A DNA stretch of 64,000 nt from DALYLB01 sp033763135 (GTDB taxonomy: Bacteria > Acidobacteriota > Blastocatellia > RBC074), in NCBI GenBank assembly GCA_033763135.1, contig JANRKY010000184.1, positions 42,230-106,229 of the forward strand, written 5' to 3'. Positions 9,181 to 17,872 of the stretch are shown here, in pieces. Position 1 is the first letter of the stretch. Every line of letters begins with the position of its first letter. The notes beneath the pieces were generated by a model, which was not told the DNA's origin, made no database searches, and was given only the letters and a program-made list of their open reading frames with translations. The translations under genes and the position numbers were made by a program.

Positions 9181-10335
9181 TCAATCGCCGGTGGTAAAAG
9201 GGGAGGTCGTCTGATGGATGCCCGAACTGCACTGGCTTCCAGGCGCCCGATGACTGAAATTGAGGAGCGCAAGAACGATTCGGTCCGCCGTCTGGCCGTC
9301 CCAGAACTCCGGGATGCGGATTTTGGGCGCGTCCGAATCGCCGAGAATCTTTCCGGCGACCGTGAGGATCTGCTGCCGGGAACGACCGACGAGGTGATTG
9401 GTGCCTTGTTCGATCGTGATCGGCCGCTCGGTGTTGTCCCGAAGCGTCAGACAAGGAACTCCCAGGGCGGTCGTCTCTTCCTGCAGGCCCCCGGAATCGG
9501 TGAGGACCATGCGCGAACTGCTCCACAATTTGAGAAAATCCCGATAGCCCAGGGGCTCGATCACGCTTACGCCTGCCGGGAGTTCGATCCCGAACTCCTT
9601 GATGCGTGCTTGGGTTCTCGGGTGGGTGGGGAAAACGACGGGCAACTCTCGGGCGATCTCCCCGAGCGAGGAGAGGAGGTCGCGCAGGACCTCCGGGGAA
9701 TCCACATTCGCCGGCCGGTGCAGGGTGGCCACGGCGAAGCGGCGGGGCTCAAGCCCCAGAGTATCGAGGATTGGCGATGTCTTGGCAAGGTCGAATTGCC
9801 GAACGAGCGTGTCGATCATCACATTCCCGACGCGCACGATCCGATGCGGCTCGATTCCCTCGCGCAGGAGGTTCAGATCCGCGTCGGCGCTCGGCGTCAG
9901 CAGCAGATCGGAGATCCGATCGGTGACCACGCGATTGATCTCTTCCGGCATCGTCCGGTCGAAGCTTCGCAGACCGGCTTCGACGTGCGCGACCCGGATG
10001 CCGCGTTTGGCGGCGACCAGCGCGCAGGCGAGCGTGGAATTGACATCTCCGACCACCACCACCCAGTCCGGCGAATGCTGCTCAAGCACGGGCTCGAAGG
10101 CCAGCATCACCCGGGCCGTCTGTTCCGCGTGCGATCCGCCGCGGGCGTCGAGATTGATGTCGGGCGTGGGCATGCCGAGATCCCGGAAGAAGGCCCCGGA
10201 CAGCGCTTCGTCATAATGCTGTCCGGTATGGACCAGAATCTGCGTGATCTCTTCCGGGCGACTTCGCATCGCTTCGAGGATCGGCGCCATCTTCATGAAA
10301 TTCGGGCGAGCGCCCACGATGTGTACGACTTTCAT
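9181..10335 (-). CDS. wecB: UDP-N-acetylglucosamine 2-epimerase (non-hydrolysing)
   Basis: The 384-residue protein starts at ATG 10335: MKVVHIVGARPNFMKMAPIL is the standard WecB N-terminus. Family motifs are VHTGQHYD, VVGDVNSTLA, HVEAGLRSFDRTMPEEINR, LHRPANVD and LTDSGGLQEETTALGVP, all intact, including the Asp, Glu and His residues used in catalysis and UDP binding. It interconverts UDP-GlcNAc and UDP-ManNAc in the cytosol. With the adjacent dehydrogenase it could feed an aminouronic acid pathway, although that dehydrogenase looks more AlgD-like than WecC-like. Its start lies 7 bp after the stop of the upstream lyase gene. The C-terminal 15 residues or so are extra and poorly conserved. Confidence 0.92.
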   Translation of the reverse strand: MKVVHIVGARPNFMKMAPILEAMRSRPEEITQILVHTGQHYDEALSGAFFRDLGMPTPDINLDARGGSHAEQTARVMLAFEPVLEQHSPDWVVVVGDVNSTLACALVAAKRGIRVAHVEAGLRSFDRTMPEEINRVVTDRISDLLLTPSADADLNLLREGIEPHRIVRVGNVMIDTLVRQFDLAKTSPILDTLGLEPRRFAVATLHRPANVDSPEVLRDLLSSLGEIARELPVVFPTHPRTQARIKEFGIELPAGVSVIEPLGYRDFLKLWSSSRMVLTDSGGLQEETTALGVPCLTLRDNTERPITIEQGTNHLVGRSRQQILTVAGKILGDSDAPKIRIPEFWDGQTADRIVLALLNFSHRAPGSQCSSGIHQTTSPFTTGD

Positions 10336-10342
10336 TATTTCT

Positions 10343-12493
10343 TTACATCTCGTTCTGCGCGATCGTGTCGCCCGACGAATGCCTGCCCTCGTCTTGTGAA
10401 TGTGAATAGCTCGCGATGACGGACGTGATCTCGACCGGACCAACGCAGGATGCCTCAAAGACGGCCATCGGCGCCTCGACGCGCTGGCCATAACAGGTCG
10501 ACACCCATCCCTTCTCGATGCGGACCGCGCCTCCCGTGATCTCGTTTCCCCGGGTGAAAAAGGAGATCGCCAGGTTGCGCCCGGCGCCGCTTCCCGCGGG
10601 GCTTCGCGCCTCGACGCGGTTGTCGACGACGCGCGCTTCGCAGCCCGGGGCGAAATGATAGTGAATCGCGTATTTGTGCGCGGCCTCCGCGGCGAAGCTG
10701 TCGCTGACGATCACGACGCCCTTTCGGCGCAGCATCAGGACTGATCGCGTGTGGGTCACGGGATCGTCCAGCCGCTCGTAGCCATCAGTCGAGGCGGTGA
10801 AGACGGCGTGGTCTTCGCGGTCCTCGAACGCGAGCGGCTGGCAGTCGGCCATCGTCTCCCAGGCGAAGGCGCCGGCGATCACCGACTGGTTCTCATCGTC
10901 GACCGTCGCGGTGTTGTGAGCCTTTGTGGAGCGGAACCAGTCCCGCATCTCCGGGTTTGCGCCATAGACGAAGGTGGCGGGGTCCACCAGCCAGGTCGTC
11001 CCGTCGAGCGCGAGCTCGATCGCCAGGCCGTCCGAATGGGCGTGTCCCGGGCCTCCCAGTTCGGAGCCGAGCGGGCCGCCGTCGATCAGACAGAAGGACG
11101 AATCCTTCTCCCAGCCATCGCGGATCACGTGAAAACCGCTCGATTCGAACGCATGCGAGAGGCCTTTCGGCGTCTCGGCCTGCACCCGGTCATAACAGGC
11201 GATCGCTTCGGGGCCGAGCAGCCAGAGCATCTCCGCGGGCGCTTCGCCCGCGATTCGCTTGAAATCCCCGCGTTTGAAGATCGCGGCTCCCATCGCGAGG
11301 GTATCGCGGAAATCGTTCGACGCGCGGGGCGCGAACTTGATCAGTCGCCCGCCGTCGTCGTCGCTCACCAGCGGCCACGTGCCGTCCGGGCGCGAGATCC
11401 ACATCAGGTGCAGTTGAAGCGCTTCCAGTTTTCGCCACAGAAGCTGCTCGTCCTCGCGCGCGACCGCCACGTCATTGGCGCGAATCAGCGCGAAGAGATG
11501 CGTGTAGAAATCGGCCGTGTAGCGATGGTAATACGAGGCCTGCTCGAAATAGACACCGTCCTCGCGGACGTGGCGGGGCAATTGTTCCAGCAGGATCTGC
11601 AGTCCGAGCCTGCGCCATTTTTCCGCGCGGCGGAGTTCGGGGAAGGCGACGCCCAGATAGAAGAGCCCAAGCGCTTCGCCGGTCAGATGGGTGTTGGGGC
11701 TGAAATAGTGGGAGAGGTACTTCTCGATATGGCAGCCGTGCTCGATCAGCGACTTGACCATTCGCGCAAGCGCGCCCGGCGTCAGTTCGCGCGAGCCGGC
11801 GCACAGATGGATCGCCCAGACCCAGGCGATCGCGCGAAAGGAGACGTCGAGACTGGCCGCCCAGCCGATCCCCATCCCCGCGGGGTTCGCCTCGATCCAG
11901 GAGAGAGCCTGCGTGACGAACTGCTCGACGTGCTGATGATCTTCCGTCAGCCACCAGGCCTGGCCGAAGGCGACGAAATGGGCCGTTCGCTGGATCTCCC
12001 AGAAGACCTTCAGATCGCCCCCGTCGATCGGTTTGACGGAGTCGATCCGGCTCCAGTGGACCATCGGCGCATGCGCGCCGCTCAGCGGATCGAGATGCCA
12101 GTCGATCGGGCTGCCGAACGCCAGATCGGAATAGCCCAGCAGATCCAGTCTCCCCTGCGCCGCCCGTTCGGCCGTCGCGAGGATGGCGTCGCGTTCCGCC
12201 GGAAACCGCCGGTTCATCATCTCGACGACCCGCCGACGTTCGGCGAGCTGGGGCAGAAAGAGGCCGTTTCCCTGGCGCAGGCGTTCGCGCAAAAACTCGA
12301 CCGTTCCCTCGCCCGAACCATTGCGGGCCGCGGGGAGAAATTCCCGATACAGAGCTTCGTCGCTCATCTCTCCCGCGCTGGGAATGAAGAGCCGATCCAC
12401 GCGCTTGATGAGTTCCTGCCGCGAGCGTCCGGCCATCTCTGAAAAACTCATCTCCCGCAGCTTGTTTAACTTTGTGATATTGAAGCTCGTCAT
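10343..12493 (-). CDS. Heparinase II/III-like polysaccharide lyase
   Basis: The 716-residue protein has an N-terminal all-alpha toroid with FGSPIDWHLDPLSG, HWSRIDSV and SHYFSPNTHLTGEALGLFYL. A heparinase II/III C-terminal domain follows, starting near GFHVIRDGW, with GPLGSELGGPGHAHSDGLAI and the FRSTKAHNTATVDD motif. These carry the conserved His and Asn residues of heparinase/alginate lyase family enzymes. Such lyases in exopolysaccharide loci cleave uronate-containing polymers, either to trim chain length or to clear polymer stuck in the periplasm. No clear signal peptide is seen. ATG 12493 is preferred. A TTG four codons upstream (12505) is also possible, and neither has a strong ribosome site. 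It lies between the GT2 gene and wecB. Confidence 0.85.
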   Translation of the reverse strand: MTSFNITKLNKLREMSFSEMAGRSRQELIKRVDRLFIPSAGEMSDEALYREFLPAARNGSGEGTVEFLRERLRQGNGLFLPQLAERRRVVEMMNRRFPAERDAILATAERAAQGRLDLLGYSDLAFGSPIDWHLDPLSGAHAPMVHWSRIDSVKPIDGGDLKVFWEIQRTAHFVAFGQAWWLTEDHQHVEQFVTQALSWIEANPAGMGIGWAASLDVSFRAIAWVWAIHLCAGSRELTPGALARMVKSLIEHGCHIEKYLSHYFSPNTHLTGEALGLFYLGVAFPELRRAEKWRRLGLQILLEQLPRHVREDGVYFEQASYYHRYTADFYTHLFALIRANDVAVAREDEQLLWRKLEALQLHLMWISRPDGTWPLVSDDDGGRLIKFAPRASNDFRDTLAMGAAIFKRGDFKRIAGEAPAEMLWLLGPEAIACYDRVQAETPKGLSHAFESSGFHVIRDGWEKDSSFCLIDGGPLGSELGGPGHAHSDGLAIELALDGTTWLVDPATFVYGANPEMRDWFRSTKAHNTATVDDENQSVIAGAFAWETMADCQPLAFEDREDHAVFTASTDGYERLDDPVTHTRSVLMLRRKGVVIVSDSFAAEAAHKYAIHYHFAPGCEARVVDNRVEARSPAGSGAGRNLAISFFTRGNEITGGAVRIEKGWVSTCYGQRVEAPMAVFEASCVGPVEITSVIASYSHSQDEGRHSSGDTIAQNEM

Positions 12494-12562
12494 CGTTCTG
12501 CTCAAAAACGGGCTGCTCAGGAAGAGGGCCCGGAAGACGGCAGGGCCCGAACTCCTCCCGTC

Positions 12563-13789
12563 TTATAAGGTATGGGCCTCCGAAAACGATTCCGGATTCG
12601 GCGTCCGCTGCGTGCGGGCCTCTCTCACCGGTTCCCAGACGACATAGGACTGTCCTCGAACGAATTTCAAAAAGGCGTGCACCGTCGCCAGATTGAGAAT
12701 GGTGAAGTAATAGGGAATCGCCACGAGTCCCATCCGGATCTTGAATCGGTCGCCGATCCATCCGATCAGCGCCAGCGTATAGAACCCCGCGTGCGCGGCG
12801 AAGATGTACTTGAAGAGGGCGCTGCCGTTCATGGCGAACCAGTTCGCGACGAGCGCAATCGCCAGCAGCACGGGCACCAGATACCGCATCAGTTTATGAC
12901 AGATCAGCTGAAACGCGAACGCGCCATGCTTCGGCAGCGAGAGAACCTGCCGATAGCGGTGAAGCACGCGCATCGTCTGTTCGATGACGCGCACCCGCAT
13001 CCGCCATTCGTCCTGGCGCCGATGGTTCGTGTCCTCCATCGAGATCGCCTCCGGCTCATAGACCGTCCGAAGCCCCTGCAGATGAATCTCGGTCGCGATC
13101 ACGAAATCGTCGATCATGTCGCTCGCCAGCTTCGCCTGACAGCTGCGGCGGACGGCGTACAGGCAGCCGCTCACGCCGATCAGGGAGCCGAGATTGCTTT
13201 CGCAGTGCTTCAGGAATTTTTCGTAATCCCAATAGGAGCGGCAGCCCTTGCCGACGGCCGAGGCCTGACCGTCGACATAGATCAACTGGCCGCCCACGCA
13301 CCCGACGGTCGGATCGGCGAAATTGCGAACAATCTTGTGAATCACATCCGACTGGTACATCGTCGTCGCGTCGGAGAAGACGAGGATCTCGCCCGACGAA
13401 ACGCTGACTGCGCAGTGCTGGGTGCGCGTCTTTCCCTGACGAACCTCCTGTCGGTGCAGGATTACGCCGCGAGGCGCAAATCCCCGGACGATCTCGTCCG
13501 TGCGATCCGTCGAGGCGTCGGAAGCGACAATGATCTCGAACTTCTCGGCGGGATAGTCGAGGTGAAGCGCGTTCTCCAGCTTCATCGCAATCGACTCTTC
13601 TTCATTGCGGGCCGCAATGATCATCGTCACGCGCGGCATGATCATCGCGCGACGCACCGGCTGCCGGAAGATGCGGCTCAGAAGGAAGATCAGCGCGGGA
13701 TAGCCGACATAGACGAAGCCGACGCCGAGAACGGCGAGGACGAAGACGAGCTGTGCGATCAAGGGCCACTGGAACGGGGGAAGAGTCAT
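12563..13789 (-). CDS. Membrane-bound GT2 glycosyltransferase
   Basis: The 408-residue protein has an N-terminal membrane helix (about 10-35), a GT2 domain (about 50-270) and three or so C-terminal helices. Motifs are PRVTMIIAARNEEESI, ASDASTDRTDEIV (first Asp of the donor site), FSDATTMY in place of the usual DxD, GGQLIYVDG, and the acceptor-side segment DDFVIATEIHLQG with QDEWRMRVRVIEQ in place of the usual Q-x-x-RW. It resembles processive polysaccharide synthases of the NodC/IcaA type but could be a single-addition transferase. GGAGG lies 6 bp before the ATG. The FSDATT variant still keeps one Asp, so activity is plausible. Confidence 0.85.
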   Translation of the reverse strand: MTLPPFQWPLIAQLVFVLAVLGVGFVYVGYPALIFLLSRIFRQPVRRAMIMPRVTMIIAARNEEESIAMKLENALHLDYPAEKFEIIVASDASTDRTDEIVRGFAPRGVILHRQEVRQGKTRTQHCAVSVSSGEILVFSDATTMYQSDVIHKIVRNFADPTVGCVGGQLIYVDGQASAVGKGCRSYWDYEKFLKHCESNLGSLIGVSGCLYAVRRSCQAKLASDMIDDFVIATEIHLQGLRTVYEPEAISMEDTNHRRQDEWRMRVRVIEQTMRVLHRYRQVLSLPKHGAFAFQLICHKLMRYLVPVLLAIALVANWFAMNGSALFKYIFAAHAGFYTLALIGWIGDRFKIRMGLVAIPYYFTILNLATVHAFLKFVRGQSYVVWEPVREARTQRTPNPESFSEAHTL

Positions 13790-13877
13790 TTCCTACCTCC
13801 AAAAAGTGAGTGCCGCGCAAAATCCTGGCAGCGAAGATCCCGGGCCGCGCGGGCGCCGGGAGGTCGGACGCGTCATC

Positions 13878-14936
13878 TCAACGGTTCTGATTCGCGCCCT
13901 GCATGGCCAGGATCGAATCGGACGCCGCCGATCGATTGATCAGGGTCCGCGCTCTGTTTTTCAACTGTTCAAAGCCGCATGTGCTCTGAAGAAAATGGGC
14001 AAGGTCGTGCTCCGTATGAATGCGATGAAGCGTCAGAGGGTCGTCGCCTCTTCTGTTCAGACCGCTCACGGTCGTCACCGCGACCCGATAACCCGCTCGC
14101 GCAACCTCGCGCTGCACCCGCGCGTCGTTGTCTCCATTCGGGTAGCAGAAATGCTCCACCGGCCGGCCCAGTTCCTCCTCGAGCCGCAGACGCGATTCGT
14201 AGAGCTCCCGGCGCAACTGCTCTTCGGTGATGTTGGTCAGAATCGGATGCGTTCTCGTGTGCGAACCGATCTCGACGCCGTTCTGATCCATCTCCCGCGC
14301 CTGTTCCCAGGTGATTGAGCGCAGGTGCTCGGGCGGCGTCCGGGGCAGGGGAACCTCGAGCGTCTCTGCGAGCCGCTCCAGCGCGCTCTCCTTCGCTTCC
14401 TCCGGCAGCTTCTTGAGCAGATCGTTCAACCGCAGAGCGGTCCGACGCCGCGAAGCCTCATCGCCGAGTTCGAGCCAGGACTCATGGCCGCCGATCCGGG
14501 TCGTCAGCCATTGCGGATTGGCGCGCGCGCAGAGATAGCGCGCCTTATCCGTCCATATCCAGCAGTGGCGATCCGCGAATTCCGTTACAACATAGGACAT
14601 GGCGGGAAGGCTGCGTTTTCGAAGCAGGGGATAGGCGATCTCATAGGTGTCGCGGTAGCCGTCATCGATCGTGATGGCCGCCATTCCTTTTCCCGACCGC
14701 GCCCGCGGCTGGCCCGCGTTCATCTCCGACACCAGGCGGCCGAGCGGCACGACGTCGTAATGCGCCGTCAGATAATCCAGCTGCTCGGCGAAGGCGGCTG
14801 CCGACGTCTTGTCCGGATCGTCCCCGTCCGAAAACCGGTGATAGGTCAGGATGAGAGGCTGGCGACGGTGCGCATACCGCAGCAGATCGAACCACCCCGT
14901 CGCCCGCATCACATTGAGAATGACTCCTTTGATCAC
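13878..14936 (-). CDS. Polysaccharide deacetylase (NodB/CE4)
   Basis: The 352-residue protein starts with GTG at 14936, 5 bp after the stop of the HTH gene. GGAG for this start lies inside the last codons of that gene. CE4 motifs are LTYHRFSDG, the metal-binding Asp pair in AAITIDDGYRDTYE (TIDDG), the zinc-binding HTRTHPIL (H-x-x-x-H) and HFCYPNGD. No signal peptide is obvious. It would remove N- or O-acetyl groups from the polymer or its lipid-linked precursor. An insertion of about 90 residues separates the metal-binding motifs, which is common in exopolysaccharide-locus deacetylases. Confidence 0.9.
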   Translation of the reverse strand: MIKGVILNVMRATGWFDLLRYAHRRQPLILTYHRFSDGDDPDKTSAAAFAEQLDYLTAHYDVVPLGRLVSEMNAGQPRARSGKGMAAITIDDGYRDTYEIAYPLLRKRSLPAMSYVVTEFADRHCWIWTDKARYLCARANPQWLTTRIGGHESWLELGDEASRRRTALRLNDLLKKLPEEAKESALERLAETLEVPLPRTPPEHLRSITWEQAREMDQNGVEIGSHTRTHPILTNITEEQLRRELYESRLRLEEELGRPVEHFCYPNGDNDARVQREVARAGYRVAVTTVSGLNRRGDDPLTLHRIHTEHDLAHFLQSTCGFEQLKNRARTLINRSAASDSILAMQGANQNR

Positions 14937-14941
14937 CTTGC

Positions 14942-15427
14942 TTACTCCATCCCGCTCAGATTTTCCGCAGAACCATTGAAATGGCCGGGGAGCGGCTCTC
15001 CGATCCCGTCGGCATGCGGCCAGCGCCGGCGACGCGGTTTATTCGCCTCCGTCAGCGGACGAACGGCTGCCTCGCTCAGAATCCGCTGCGCTCTCGCCGC
15101 GGCCTCCGGCTCATCGAGGCTCAGCCCGTTTCCCACCAGCTCGGAGAACTCGCCGGCATACGACTTCATCACCAGATCGTGCATATCCATCCGATCCAGC
15201 AGAATGAAGATCTTCTTGGGCGGAACCGACAGGCCCACCGCCAGCTTGAGCACGCTTTCCAGGCTCAGGCTCGTCACCACCGAATTCTGGATCTTGGAAA
15301 GCAGACCCTGATCGAACATGCTGAGCCGGCAGAAATCGGACTGCTTGATGTCCAGTTCAGCCAGCCGTTCACGAACAAAATTGGCCAACGGCGTTGGAGA
15401 AATCGTTCGCGTCTGTGATGCCATCAT
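14942..15427 (-). CDS. Small HTH (XRE-like) DNA-binding protein inside the exopolysaccharide locus
   Basis: About 161 residues. The segment LANFVRERLAELDIKQSDFC, continuing into LSKIQNSVVTSLSLESVLKL, has the helix-turn-helix layout of XRE/Cro proteins: a helix, the Q-x-D-F recognition turn, then a positioning helix with SLESVLKLA. The tail after about residue 95 is charged and ends in a low-complexity RRRRW region with no recognised domain. The start is uncertain: ATG 15436, 15427 and 15424 are all possible, and 15427 has GAGAGGA about 10 bp upstream. The protein is followed 5 bp later by the deacetylase. A regulator placed mid-locus may act on the locus promoter, which is an inference. The 176-bp gap upstream could hold a secondary promoter. 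Confidence 0.7.
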   Translation of the reverse strand: MMASQTRTISPTPLANFVRERLAELDIKQSDFCRLSMFDQGLLSKIQNSVVTSLSLESVLKLAVGLSVPPKKIFILLDRMDMHDLVMKSYAGEFSELVGNGLSLDEPEAAARAQRILSEAAVRPLTEANKPRRRRWPHADGIGEPLPGHFNGSAENLSGME

Positions 15428-15603
15428 ATGTTCCATTTCCTCTCGTTTCGCTTCCGCGGTTAAGGTTCCGAAAGCTTCTTCACGAGGTCCGCGCGACCGG
15501 ATTTCATCGACCGATCCGCGGACAACCCGACCTGCCGTACGTGTGGGGAGGCGGTCTTCGTGAGACATTTGAGTCCTGCCGTCAGTTCGCTTCTCTCGTC
15601 CAG

Positions 15604-16383
15604 TTATCTGGACCCGAGCGTGATGAAGGAGGTTAGACTCCCAAAGCCGGCGATTGCAGTGATCTTTCCGAGCGTCTTGGTGAAATTGCCGTGGACCACC
15701 ACGAGGTCGCCCGGTTGCAGCGCGATGTTCTCGTCTGCCTTCGCCTTGCCTTTGAGAATCAGTTTGACATTGACCCGCTTGGTCTGAACGCTGCCGTCAG
15801 CCAGTTGCCGGATCACTTCCACATTGTCCTGGCTGCCGGTGATCGCGAATCCGCCGGCGGCGCCGATGGCGTCCAGAACGTTCATGGGGCGCGCCATCGC
15901 ATAGACGCCCGAATGGGCCACATCGCCGAAGACCGCGAACTTGGCGCTGACGGCTTCGAGCAGGGAGATGGTGACGATCGGGTCCTTGAGATATTCCCGG
16001 AGCTCCTTGGTGAGATGCTCCCGGGCCTGGTCGAGGGTCATGCCGATGACCTGCACGTCGCCGAGCAGGACGTGATAGATCGAGCCGGTCGGGGTGACCT
16101 TGGTCTTCTCGATCGAGTATTGGGGCTCGCCCTTGACCCGCAGGGCGATCTCGTCCGCCGGTCCCAGACGATAATTCTCCTGGAAGGTGCGGATCATGTT
16201 CTCGAAGGGAGAGGCCGCCTGCGCGGCGCCCGGTCCCGGCTGGGCCGAAGGGGCGACGTTGCTGCCCCCGCCGACGGCGGCCGGTTGCGCGGCGGCGATT
16301 CCCGAAAATGCGGCGGCCAGGAGAAGCGCCATGGCCAGAAGCCGGGTTGTGGACCGAGGAGAAATCTGCTTGTTCCTGTTCAT
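15604..16383 (-). CDS. Polysaccharide biosynthesis/export protein (Wza-type)
   Basis: The 259-residue protein starts MNRNKQISPRSTTRLLAMAL with a Sec signal peptide (hydrophobic core LLAMALLLAAAFSGIAAA). ATG 16383 has GGAG 6 bp upstream. The Poly_export domain starts at YRLGPADEIALRVKGEP, and a SLBB-type domain follows (VFGDVAHSGVYAMARPMNVLDAI), then LQPGDLVVVHGNF. No lipobox Cys is visible at the signal cleavage site, unlike Escherichia coli Wza, so it may be periplasmic or use another outer-membrane partner. It would form or gate the export channel for the polymer together with the Wzz-type protein encoded two genes upstream. Confidence 0.87.
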   Translation of the reverse strand: MNRNKQISPRSTTRLLAMALLLAAAFSGIAAAQPAAVGGGSNVAPSAQPGPGAAQAASPFENMIRTFQENYRLGPADEIALRVKGEPQYSIEKTKVTPTGSIYHVLLGDVQVIGMTLDQAREHLTKELREYLKDPIVTISLLEAVSAKFAVFGDVAHSGVYAMARPMNVLDAIGAAGGFAITGSQDNVEVIRQLADGSVQTKRVNVKLILKGKAKADENIALQPGDLVVVHGNFTKTLGKITAIAGFGSLTSFITLGSR

Positions 16384-16452
16384 TACACACTCCATCGGAT
16401 TGAGAAGCCCATCGCCAGATGCCTCAGCGTGAGAGCCTCGGAATTGACATTG

Positions 16453-17832
16453 CTAACGTGAGAGTCTTCCAAACAATACGACACGAACCGTTTCAAGAAA
16501 GATCAGCACATCCAGCGGGGGCGACTGATTCTTGATGTAATACAGGTCGTACTGGTGCTTCCCCCGCGCGTCATCGAAGGAGGCCCCGTAGGGATACCGA
16601 ACCTGCGCCCATCCAGTCAGTCCGGGCTTGACCAGATGGCGTTCCGAATAAAAGGGAATGAGCTCTTCGAGTTGCGCGACGAAGGTCGGACGCTCCGGGC
16701 GCGGGCCGATCAGGCTCATCTCGCCGCGCAGCACATTGATGAACTGCGGGATCTCGTCGACGCGGAGTTTGCGAATGAGGCGTCCGACGCGCGTCACGCG
16801 GGCGTCCTGTTGCTGCGCCCAGACCGGACCGTTCGCTTCCGCATCGGTTCGCATCGAGCGAAACTTGATGATCTCGAACGGCTCGCCGTGAAGGCCGACG
16901 CGCGTCTGCCGATAGAAGATCGGGCCGGGCGATTCGAGGCGGATCGCGATCGCCGTCACGAGCATCAGCGGCAGGGAACCGATCAGGCCGAAAATCGCGC
17001 CGACAATATCGACCAGCCGGCGGGCGCGTCGATACAGGCCGATCCAGCGGCTCTGTTCCGAAAAGACCAGCTGCCCCGGGTGGAGCCACTCGGTGCTGAT
17101 CTTGCCCGTGAGGCGTTCGAAGAACCGCGACCACTCCTCGACGGCGATCTGATCCCGGACCTTGAGCTTGAGCAGCGTTTCGAGCGGAAGCTTGCCCCGG
17201 CGATCCGCCATCGCGACGACGATCCGATCGGCCCGGTGGTCGCGAACGAGCCGCTCCAGGTCGTCCATCACGCCCACGACCCGCGGATTGATCAGGCTCT
17301 TGCCGATCAGCGACGGATCTTCGCCGACGAAGCCGACGATCTCGTAGCCATGCTCTTCGCGCTGCAGGACCTCCCGGGCGATGTCGACGGCCGTCGACTC
17401 GGTCCCGAGAATGAGGATTCGCTCGGACAGCCGGGGATTTCGCAGCAGCCACATTGCGGCGCAGCGCCAGAGAATCATGACCGTCAGCATCAGCAGAAAG
17501 GCCAGCGCAAAGACCCCGCGGCCCAGCATCATTCCCGGCGCGGCATAAAACAGAATCGCCAGCGTGACCGCGCTCAGGCCCAGCGACTGCATGATCCGGA
17601 GCGTCAGCACCGACCGCAGGCGAATCATCTTCAGGTCGTACAGATCGAAGAGATAGAACGCGGCCTGAACGATCACGTTCGAGAGAAGCAGCTTGTGCCA
17701 GCCGCCCTCCCGCAGAACTCCCATCCCCTCGGCTCCATAGCGGATCGAGAGCGCGAGCACGCCGCAGAGATAGATCAGCGTGCCCTCAAAGAGCAGCAGC
17801 GCGATCGTGCGTGTTCGTGATTTGGACTTCAT
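16453..17832 (-). CDS. Polyprenyl-phosphate sugar-phosphate transferase (initiating glycosyltransferase)
   Basis: The 459-residue protein has four N-terminal membrane helices, a Rossmann-like CoA-binding_3 domain (ERILILGTESTAVDIAREVL) and a fifth helix (VGAIFGLIGSLPLMLVTAIA). The bacterial sugar transferase domain follows, with SPGPIFYRQTRVGLHGEPF, IKFRSMRTDAE, LRKLRVDEIPQFINVL and GEMSLIGPRPERP, then KPGLTGWAQV. This is the layout of WcaJ/EpsB-type enzymes that load the first sugar phosphate onto undecaprenyl phosphate. AGGAA precedes ATG 17832. It sits next to the CpsD-like gene, as in many exopolysaccharide operons. Confidence 0.92.
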   Translation of the reverse strand: MKSKSRTRTIALLLFEGTLIYLCGVLALSIRYGAEGMGVLREGGWHKLLLSNVIVQAAFYLFDLYDLKMIRLRSVLTLRIMQSLGLSAVTLAILFYAAPGMMLGRGVFALAFLLMLTVMILWRCAAMWLLRNPRLSERILILGTESTAVDIAREVLQREEHGYEIVGFVGEDPSLIGKSLINPRVVGVMDDLERLVRDHRADRIVVAMADRRGKLPLETLLKLKVRDQIAVEEWSRFFERLTGKISTEWLHPGQLVFSEQSRWIGLYRRARRLVDIVGAIFGLIGSLPLMLVTAIAIRLESPGPIFYRQTRVGLHGEPFEIIKFRSMRTDAEANGPVWAQQQDARVTRVGRLIRKLRVDEIPQFINVLRGEMSLIGPRPERPTFVAQLEELIPFYSERHLVKPGLTGWAQVRYPYGASFDDARGKHQYDLYYIKNQSPPLDVLIFLETVRVVLFGRLSR

Positions 17833-17872
17833 TGGGGGAATTCCTGTTCTTTCGGGAATGGGTCGGGCGCGA

